DNA from: Halichondria panicea
Lineage: Eukaryota; Porifera; Demospongiae; Suberitida; Halichondriidae
Reading direction: 5' to 3'
Length of the DNA stretch: 64,000 nt
Assembly: GCF_963675165.1 (NCBI RefSeq)
Contig: NC_087385.1
Span: 3,782,501 to 3,846,500 of the forward strand
The notes under the pieces were generated by a model that was not told the DNA's origin, ran no database searches, and saw only the letters and a program-made list of their open reading frames with translations. Both the position numbers and the translations under genes were made by a program. This document shows positions 55,228 to 64,000 of this stretch, in pieces (position 1 is the first letter of the stretch; each line of letters starts with the position of its first letter).

Positions 55228-55506
55228 TTTAGTCTAAATTGGTCTGGACCACGTGGTTGTGGTCGACAAGAAAGCTAGTGCGAATCCATGATGTACGTAT
55301 TTCCTAGCTATAGCTAACTGTTAATTTATGTTTTGACGTATACAACCTTGTGATAAACATGCATCGAGTCCAGCATAAATCTAGAACAATAATAATAATA
55401 AAAATGTGGATAATTAGTTAGTATAAAACATTATAAATGAAGTCCCAGCTTGAACAATTAATTACATCATCAGATTCACACACACAAAGACACAAATGTG
55501 TACACA

Positions 55507-58500
55507 CTAGCTTGCTCTTTTCTTCACCTTTGAATATTCTAGTGCATACTCCTGTGACTTTTTTTGTTGCTTGGTGCTGTATGTAGAATGTTGTAAGGTG
55601 ACAACAAATAATATACGTAGATCCACATGTTATTTACAGCTGAGGATTAATCACCAAGGCAGTCTTACCTTTTTGTTGCAACTAAATCTTTAGATTTGGC
55701 CACACATGCTTTTGACAATGTTGGTGTAATTGAAGTTTGACTGCCTTTTGCTGTTGATGGCCCTTTACTCTTGCGCATGCTAGACGGTGAACTCCGTGGA
55801 GAAGAACTTGAAAATGCTGTGCCTTTTCTTGAAACTAGCAGGTTAGTAGGAGGAGGTTGTTCACTGTTAGGAACTGATGGAGAAGGAACAGATAGACTCT
55901 TTGTCAAGGAGGATTTTGGTGAACCCGTTGATGAGTTCCGGGAATATTTATCTGCAAAATGATGCACATTGTGAGAATCAAGATACACGATTAGTGTACA
56001 TGTATACAAAATAAATTGTTAACATGCATAATAATTATTTGCACGCAAATAGTTACTAGTTACAAGACAAGTCATTTGAGCATACAGTGGACTCTTGTTA
56101 ATCCGACTCTCTGAATTGTATACAGAGTATGGTACAGGTAGTATAACTTCCCACTGTAGATAATACTATACAATGTCATGTGCAATTACGCAACCCAAGT
56201 GTTATTTAAAGTACGAGATGAGATTAGGTTGGGACAGTTTGTCGGCAACTGTATGTTCTATCGTACACATGCATCAAGTGCCACCTGCACTCACTGGAGC
56301 ACTTTGCTCCTGGAGAGGGTGAACTACCACCAGCAATGGTCACCATGGAGGAAGACGAACTCCTCCTATTCTCACTAGGACTCTTGCCAGTCTTCCCAAT
56401 GGCCTTTTTGGCCTGTCTCTCATATTCCTTGTTCTCCCACAGCAACAGGGCTCTTTCCTCCTCCTCACGCCGCTGGTCAGTCAGGTCAGCCTCAAAAAAC
56501 GTACGTCGAGTCAACTGTACATTGGAAAAAATACTTAATTGTGTAATGTAAAGGATTAGCCCAATATAATTATTGCTCTAACTAAATAGTGTAACTGTAT
56601 GGCATAGCGTTGTCCAGGTGTCATACAGGAGAAAAGGGGATATCCCCTAAAATGTGCATTCGGTTACAAGAAACAAAAGACCTAGTTAGCAAACATTTAA
56701 TCCACGTGCCCTACTTCCCGGAACCCCCTACTTTAAAATCCTGTAATGACACCCTGCTAGTCACCACTCATCAGGCCTATTTTCTCTACATTTTAACTTC
56801 TGTGAAACTGCCTCTAAAAACAATTCATTGCTGTATGTCAATGCACGTTGCATCTACCGTTAGCTATGTTTGTATTTCAAGCAGGACTGCTAAACCTCAA
56901 AAACAGCAAAAATGTTGGCTCTACGATACATAGCTAGGAATTAGAGATAAATAGTTATGACATGGAGCTATTTTGCGATTTCGGCAACTTTTAACGGAGT
57001 AAATACCCATGCGTACACGAATTCCAACTACGCCCAGATACATCTCTCCCGGGCTTACATTTATTATTATTTTTCGACCCCAGCATTCCATTAGAGAAAA
57101 ATCGACCTGATAACAAGGTTAGTACATGCACTGAATAAGTACACATTTTTCAAGGCATAAAGTGGAGCATCACAGATACTTTTCTAAAGATACAATTAGG
57201 AGGAACGAACAAACGAATGATATTGATACAAGTTTTGTATGTACATAAGTACACGTACAGTTTCCATTGCTACTTCGATCCTGTCCATTTCAGTGACAGC
57301 ATCTCTGATTGCTTGAGATGCGTCTGGGTCTCTTTCTTGAGAGATAAGCTTTCTCACAGTCTGCTCGAGCTTCTGTAAGAGTACTCTGTCTCCAGGGAGC
57401 TTCAGGACGGACTTGAGGGAGGGTAGAAGACGGCATAAGTGGAGACGAACGTTCACTATCGGGTCCTGCAACAATTAAAGCAATAAATGTACGTATGTTT
57501 TGTACAAGCTAGTAAACAAATTATACGACTACAGGAGAAATAGCATAAAACAACAGAGAGCACACTTTACTTCAATTTGTGCTCACATTGGCAAGTTCCA
57601 GTAACGGTTGAAAAAAGTATTCTTTAAAAAATCCTCGTGAGAATATGTCCAGTATGAACCCGCAAACTTCAATGTAGAGTAATCTTTGTTTGCAACTAGG
57701 GTTCTGAACACATTCTGTATGCGTGTGTGCATTGTGTTATCACGGTTGATTTATAATTGATTTATGTGTGTGTAAGTGTGTTAACTACACGTATCCGTAC
57801 GTACCTTCACACAGACGTATACAAAGCTCATGTCGAAGCTCTTGCTTTCTGATATGCCTGATAAATATACACAGGGTATTACAGGCAGCTAGCTTCACTG
57901 GGAGGACACACTGCATAAGAAAAAACATGATATGTACCATTTCACAACATACATAATTATATTCGAACAAGAAGGCAAGTTCATGTGAAAATTGCACTTA
58001 TTATAATTATAGTACTGTCAATTTACAAAAGAAACCAACACAAGTCAACTATTTACCAGACCGGTGATGTACTTGAAAAGAATTGGCACAAACTTATTGT
58101 AGAGTTGATCTGAAGTCATGCAGGCAACCAGACACTCCATGGAGAGAATAAGTTTCTGGTGAAGACGCCACTGGCGATGGGTGGAAGCGACCTGCTCACA
58201 ACTTTGGAGAGGAGAGATGAAATCTAAGAGACCGGGTTGCTGTGTGTGTGAGTGAGAGTCTATTACATACAGTGTGCTTGCGCATTGTAGTGACATCTAC
58301 ATGTATGCATATAGCTAGCTACAATGTGTGTATGGAATCCATATGTACAATAACATCAACCTACCCGTGTATCAGGTGATAGAGTTGAAGCTGCTGCAAA
58401 GGCATCCAATGAATCTTGAAGATGACTGACCAAAGCATGCAATACCTAATTCATAATGCATGCATGTGTACACGTACAGTTGTGATATAATTATGTGGGG

Positions 58501-61500
58501 GGGGGGGGCTCAATGAAGTACAGTCGTGTCAATGAGAAGCACAACCAACATGCACTTACCTCTCCGGATGCATCCTTTAGAAGATTCTGATAGATTGGTG
58601 CCAACTTTAATCGGTCACATTTACTCACCATCTTCACAACCTGATTATGACGTTTTATTGAGTACACTCAAACCAAAATACATTCTTGTACAGTCAATAC
58701 GTAAACCAACATTGAAATTCAACCAGCTGGCACTGCTCACCTCATGCAGTCCACAGGCCAGTGATCTCCGTACAGTGGCATAAGGGCTCTCTGCCAGACG
58801 CTTGAGAGGACAAAGCAGTTCTTTGTCAAATGAGCTCTTCCCACAGAACAACACCATTGCCTGCATAGAAGCAGATTTATAGTGAGTACCGTACATGCAT
58901 GTTCTAATTTACCGGACAGCAAAATACAATTATTTTGCGAAATCGGTATAATTATACAAAACTGTACATGTACATGTACCTACATGTAGCCTACACATAC
59001 ATGTAAGGGAAAGCTTTTCAAAGACAGCCTACATACACTACATGTAAATTGATTGTGAACACAATTTTATTGACTCAATCTGCTAACATGTAGTATCATG
59101 CCAACTTACAGGCAGGTTGTAGGCGCACCACCTCCGACACTCTGACTCCACCTCTTCATCAGTGTCAGTGAGTGTGAGTGTGAATGTCGAGGGTGTGTGT
59201 GTATGGGCAGCAGAGGTGAGCTTCTTCTCAGGACATGTGTAGTTGGTGAGCTTCCGATAAAGATCAAGAAACCATAGTCGCTGATCTGAGCCCAGATAGT
59301 CTGGAATGTGTATGGAATGTGTATGTAAGATACCGTAGAGCGGGTTATTTCGCATGGTGGAAATTTTCGTATTTTTTGTAACATTTCTGGCACAATAGGT
59401 TCAACGTCACTATTTTGAGCTGGGTAGTTTGTACAAAAATTTGTACCAACAAAAATTACGCGCAGATACACGTAGCTGTGTAGCAAGCATTTTTCATTCC
59501 CGTGAGTATAATTATAACACTTATTGTCCACTACATAATGGCAATGTAACCCTTCTGCCCCGAGTCCCTGCCCAAGGCCTCAGAGGTTTATAACTTATCT
59601 GTAACATGAATTACCTTTTAGCTCATGACATATTCTTCCGAGCATCTTAGCGAGAGAGAGTACAGTGTCTTGCTCGCCAGAGCCCAGAGCCCACTCACAG
59701 TACTTCTTTAGCATGGGCACTACCTCACTGGTCAGCGTTGTTTTGTCCAGGAAAGCTACAAGGTTGACGAGAGCTTCAATGGCCACAGATCGCACACAGG
59801 GCTCCTCATCGTTTGTCAGTTCTATCAGGTGGGGGAACAGGGTACTCTTGGCTATGTCCAGTCTGTGTGTATGAGGAAAAACTGGTAAATCGACTAAGTG
59901 TTCATGCAGTTCTAATCTGTTCTCTACCTACTACCAAGAGTTCTGAACTCCTGCTACTATCAGGATAGTCTCGCAAGCCATGCCCCTTCACACAAAGAAG
60001 AGTCTGGCAATTCAACATGCGTGCATGTGGAGTTGTCCCCTGCGCCAGGAGACGCCAGAAGATTGGTAGAATGTCATCATCAACCCACTTGTATCATAAA
60101 ACCACACCCACATGACGTCATTAATTAGCATGCTGATAGGCACCTAATCTTCCACACCCACTATAGAGTAGGCGTTGCAGAAACTCCACATGCATGCACA
60201 CTGTTGCCAGACCTTTCTTCGTGTGAAGGGGCGTGGCTTGCGAGACTACTACCAGGAGTGCATGAATTCCTGCTACTACTTGGTGGTGTTAAATTTAATG
60301 ACTAAAATTTAAAGAATCGGAAATTTTGACAACACAACTCACCCCAGAGCTCGTATTAGCTGGTTGAGTTGCTGACACATGATAGCTCTTACTCCAGAGT
60401 CCACGTCTAGACACAGGGACTTGGCCAGTGGACATAGCTCTTTCTTCACCCTGTATGATTGTCAAATACGTATGAACACACTACTCAAGTAGAGAATTAA
60501 TCTGTACATGCACAACAGAAAATATAGTTTCAACCGTCAAAAATGAATACCGTATAGCGCGAAATTTTCATGTACTTAAATTTCGTGAAATGGCCTCTAA
60601 AAGCATTTCGTTGAATAATTTTCGTGGGTTGACTACTTATACTGGAAGCCACGCCTTTAGTCTTTAGAACGTTATATCTGATACAGTAGAACCTCGCTAA
60701 TCCGAATAGAGTGGGACCAGACCCGAATACATGAAATTTCCGGACTATAACGGATAACGAAGACACTTGTGTACATGTAGTATTATTATTATTACTGTGG
60801 CTCACAAGACTCTGGAAAGAAAGTTGAGATAAAAGACTATTCTAACTACGGAAGCTGCTAGAATATTTTATCTCAACTCTAAATTATTTCGTGCAATAAA
60901 TTTTTGTGTAGGATTGCTAACCCACGAAAACAGCGAACTTAAGCCCTCGAAAATTTCGCGCTATACGGTACGTACATCTTAATTGTCACCACTAGAGGTT
61001 AATGTACTGTACAGGTACATGTAGCTCTAGTCTACAGGCTGCAGCATCAACACACCAGTAAGAGTCAAACTTGCTAGCCATGGCTCCCAGTAGTTTGCAG
61101 GTGCCTTGTCTGGACCCAACAGACATTGAGAGTTGGCCATTGGCTTCAGCAATCCTGAGTATCTGTCTTTTGACGACCTCTTTGGGAAGGAGTGGTATGA
61201 TCAGCAGCACTGTTTCCAGCCAGAGATTACTAGTAGCTAGAGGGGACAAGAGGATAGTTCAATTATGTGTACATGTACATACATTTTTGGACTGTATTGA
61301 ATGCACTGTATAATTATAATTCGGTTTTTATTATTAGCAGCAAAGTACTGAAGGGTTTGTGTCCCCAGCAATGCATATAGCGCAAAGCAATAATTGAACA
61401 CAGAGATTAAGCTTCTCTTACTTGTGTCCCTGCTCTCCAGTTGTTGGAGCACAGAGGGTAAACAGGAAGTGACGTAGATGTGTACTGAGACGAGTTCCTG

Positions 61501-62425
61501 TTGGACAATGACAGCAAACACTTTGCTTGCTAGCTTCTGGAACTCATGATTAGCGCCTGGTAATACAGTCTGTAGGAAAGAGGTATGCACAATGTACATC
61601 TTTCTTAAAAAGGACGTGAATAATCAATCACCTCTAATGAGGACCTGGGAAACCCTATGATTAGTTCCTCCAATACGAGTACATACATGCAGACATGTAT
61701 CTGGTACACATTAGTACAAATCTACACATGACATTGTACTTACACAAACTTTAGGGATCACTCTACATAGCGTGTCCATCTGATCGGTTTTGAGTAGTGC
61801 CGGAAGCTGGTCCAACACACACAGCCTTTGCACATCCTGACCGGTGGAGATCAACAGAGCTGCTCTATCCATAACTGAGAGACCTTCATCCACTGAAAGC
61901 TTCTGAATTTCCTCTGGAGACTACAGTGTAGGAACGCATTTATTGCTTTAGCATTAATCACTTTTAGTGAACTCTCAGTCTCACACTGAGTACATTACAC
62001 TGCCTGTACTACAAAAGCGCTATCAACAGGGACTTGTCACTATGAAATAATTGAAAATGAGGCGCTATATCTGCACCTATTCGAGTGCAACCAACAAGTT
62101 AAGTTAATACAGTCTGCAAAACATCTTCGAAGTGATCATATTTGGACCTTTTCGTATTAGCACCAATACAATCACACAAACTACGTTTATACTAAGAAAG
62201 CATTTTGCATGCAAATTAGTCATGCATTCAGCATATCAATTTATACATGAGCTAGCTGGTGGGTGCTCTTACATAGATATTAAGTAACAGTGCAGTCCAT
62301 ACATGTACATGTACCTTATCATTCTTGAGGATCTTCTCAGAGCGAAACTGCTCAAAGTCCTCATTAAGAACCATTTGCTGGTACTCTGGTGAGCTGCTCG
62401 TGAATCCACAATCCCATTCCACCAT
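55507..62425 (-). CDS. PPP4R4: PPP4R4 (protein phosphatase 4 regulatory subunit 4)
   Basis: Exons (5' to 3'): 62425-62315, 61920-61744, 61569-61422, 61236-61056, 60450-60343, 59862-59615, 59300-59110, 58860-58741, 58640-58560, 58445-58365, 58239-58057, 57910-57805, 57714-57587, 57465-57259, 56514-56295, 55951-55669, 55576-55507. They total 2,643 nt, 880 residues against 873 in human. The N-terminus has the family block PEEIQKLSVDEGLSVMDRA followed by STGQDVQRL. HEAT-type helical repeats fill residues ~60-680 (VRAIMCQQLNQLIRALG; DDP-like IVNVRLHLCRLLPSLKS). The C-terminus is Arg/Glu-rich (DQRREEEERALLLWENKEYE) then Ser/Pro-rich and basic. It is expected to bind the PP4/PP6-type catalytic subunit in the cytosol. 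It contains two intronic miniature elements. Start: first Met in frame, 36 codons before the conserved block. Confidence 0.92.
56615..56756. mobile_element. Shortened relative of the CAGGGTGTC element
   Basis: Ends CAGGTGTCATACAG and CTGTAATGACACCCTG. Interior shares the ccccct-rich right part with 53044-53268. No target duplication was recognised. Confidence 0.55.
59966..60248. mobile_element. 283-bp miniature element, TAGTCTCGCAAGCCA ends, 9-bp duplication
   Basis: About 60-bp imperfect inverted arms, ending TAGTCTCGCAAGCCATGCCC and the inverse GGGCGTGGCTTGCGAGACTA. Flanks ctatcagga and ctaccagga (59957-59965, 60249-60257) form a 9-bp duplication with one mismatch. In a PPP4R4 intron. Confidence 0.82.
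60550..60968. mobile_element. Mariner-type TA-flanked miniature element
   Basis: Termini CCGTATAGCGCGAAATTTTC and GAAAATTTCGCGCTATACGG, TA on each side. The interior contains a pogo-like stretch (cagtagaacctcgctaatcc near 60687), possibly an older insertion. In a PPP4R4 intron. Confidence 0.8.
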
Positions 62426-62657
62426 TTTCTGCCTTAAATTAGTACTCTAGCTCTAGCCAGGTGGTAATAGTTTCCAAGATGCATGAAATTTACTCCATTT
62501 AATGAGCATCAGTATCTAATGACAACCGATGGCTAACATGATGTCATGCAAATGATGTCATGCAATTCACGTGTGTCTGCCATGTCAGCAAAAAAAGTAA
62601 GACACAGTCAAATCATTAAAGCTTCAAAACCCTGTTATACCCTCTGCAATCGATCAG
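62426..62657. promoter_or_regulatory. Divergent promoter region of PPP4R4 and a candidate secreted-protein gene
   Basis: 231 bp between the PPP4R4 ATG and a plus-strand ATG at 62658. No named motif was seen. The divergent reading depends on the plus-strand gene being real. Confidence 0.35.
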
Positions 62658-62942
62658 ATGATGTTGCTATCGCTCCTGCTAATCGCCTGTTCAGCATCCA
62701 GTGTGATGGGAATTCCTAAAAGTGGGATAATGAAAGGGCCAGGGGAAATCAATTTCAACAACAAAGTATGCTCTATAAATTTATGGTTAATTAATTAAGT
62801 ACATCTCTAAGGTGTTCATTGTTGTTCGTCCCTCCCTTAGAATAACTATTTGGTACTGAACACTTCACCTTGGCTCTTTATACCCAGACTCCTATCAATG
62901 TGTTGGGACATAATTATGGGGGAATTTGACTTGAAATGTTGA
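62658..62942 (+). CDS. Candidate short secreted protein (two exons, hypothetical)
   Basis: The first exon, 62658-62765, encodes MMLLSLLLIACSASSVMG, a clear signal-peptide pattern, followed by a basic/Gly-rich stretch and a GTATGC donor. A CCCTCCCTTAG acceptor at 62840 allows a second exon to a stop at 62940-62942, giving 69 residues. The second exon is not typical and the true gene may continue elsewhere, or be broken by the transposon at 63100. I do not recognise it. Confidence 0.35.
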
Positions 62943-63099
62943 CCCTATATTGGGGATTTGACCTGGGCCTTGCGTAGTAAAGACTGCTTTTACAACCTGT
63001 TTTAATGTGTGCAACTTCTTGGGGCTCAACCCCCCCCTGTTTTGACTGGGGGGAATTGGGAGATTTGAACACAGAATCTTCCCCCACCAGGAATTTAGT

Positions 63100-63862
63100 T
63101 AGACTCGCAAGCCACTCCCTTTTCTCTGATTGGACGGGGGCGGGAGAAAAGGGACTGGTGACTCTGGGACACATTTTGTGTCTCTACCAGAATTTGGGTA
63201 GAGATTATTCATTGATTTTTCCACGTGATCCAAAAATTGCGTGAGGTTAAGTAGAATTGCGTAGCCTGCAAAAGTGATCGCGGGCTTCTTAGCTACAGTT
63301 TAAGAATGGATGCTAGTGCTAGAAAAGAGAAGATGATGGAGTAATAACATCATCAGGCATTCAGCTAGGATATAGTCATCTAAGACACCAGCAGAGATTA
63401 GCTTGTTTTAGTTTTACGTGATGAGAACTGGCAGCCGAAAGTCATTGGTTGCCTAAAGCTTTTAATAACCTGTACAATACAAGACAGATAATGGCAGAGG
63501 GCAGCAGTTGAATTGAGAGTAGTCAGACTTGTACAAGCTGTCTTAAATCGCTGCCACTCCTCGGTTCAAAGAAGGACTGCCAAGATTTCTACGTTCATCA
63601 GCTGTTCCATGCTAATCCACAAGTTATGGCACAACAGACACTGGTACAAGGATCTATAAAATCAAAAGGCTGGCTAAATAGATCTGTATACTTGTCTTCT
63701 GTGTGTCTTTAGCTTTTCACGCATCAGAATAAATTGGATAATTTGCACGTGACATTAATATTTACTAGCATTCCTGATTTACACAAGCTGTAGCCCAGAG
63801 TCACCAGTCCCTTTTCTCCCGCCCCCGTCCAATCAGAGAAAAGGGAGTGGCTTGCGAGTCTA
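63100..63862. mobile_element. 763-bp element, TAGACTCGCAAGCCACTCCC ends, perfect 9-bp duplication
   Basis: Inverted ends of 69 bp (63100-63168 and 63794-63862) are almost identical. GAATTTAGT flanks both sides (63091-63099 and 63863-63871). No transposase frame inside. The termini are shared with 59966-60248. Confidence 0.9.
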
Positions 63863-64000
63863 GAATTTAGTGGGGCAACACTAATACATGTAAGATAATA
63901 AATGGGGAGGGCGTGGCCAGGCTAGTGCCCTGACTAGACCCTGGCAAATTATGCTCCTTTTTCTGCCTATTATGCTTTTGAGCAGTGCCCCAAATTCAGC
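63863..64000. other. Right edge, nothing recognised
   Basis: Unique AT-rich sequence after the transposon, ending at the window limit. Confidence 0.4.

Overview
The window is eukaryotic and animal. It has intron-rich genes with GT-AG splice sites (two GC-AG), nuclear tRNA genes, AT-rich introns with many miniature inverted-repeat transposons, and orthologues of animal genes (NOTUM-type hydrolase, SPATA17, a CARD-like adaptor). Gene density, short intergenic gaps and protein divergence suggest an early-branching metazoan, most likely a demosponge. That placement is an inference, not a match to a named genome.

Layout. (1) 877-17228 (+): a 27-exon gene whose joined frame stays open for 1,882 codons. 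It encodes a secreted NOTUM/pectin-acetylesterase-like hydrolase with its Ser-Asp-His triad, then a transmembrane helix, then a complete ABCG-type half transporter with a 510-residue tail. This hydrolase-transporter fusion is the most striking item. (2) 20432-18298 (-): a 609-residue protein with a CARD-like N-terminus and two near-identical Ser-rich repeats at its C-terminus. (3) 50286-20885 (-): complete VPS39 (HOPS tethering subunit), 23 exons, 889 codons. Its introns carry much of the rest: a decayed array of about 14 tRNA-Val copies, a tRNA-Glu gene, a 14.5-kb intron with six antisense copies of an unrecognised intronless five-helix membrane protein family (three intact, two broken, one remnant plus a fragment), and an intronless SLC15-like pseudogene split by a long inverted-repeat transposon and an assembly gap (45512-45711). 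(4) 50485-53953 (+): SPATA17, divergent from VPS39 with 198 bp between start codons. (5) 55227-54056 (-): eIF3K, convergent with SPATA17. (6) 62425-55507 (-): PPP4R4, complete, 880 codons. (7) 62658 onward (+): a possible short secreted-protein gene, divergent from PPP4R4, followed by a 763-bp transposon.

The neighbours share no obvious pathway. VPS39 (lysosomal/vacuolar tethering), SPATA17 (ciliary/sperm IQ protein), eIF3K (translation initiation) and PPP4R4 (phosphatase regulation) look like ordinary compact housekeeping neighbours. The accessory interest lies in the fusion gene, the CARD-like gene, the gene family nested in VPS39, and a set of miniature transposons whose target duplications can be read directly.

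All exon boundaries were read by eye from splice consensus, frame continuity and remembered family sequence. For the five multi-exon genes with known family or domain matches, the summed exon lengths divide exactly by three. No database search was run.
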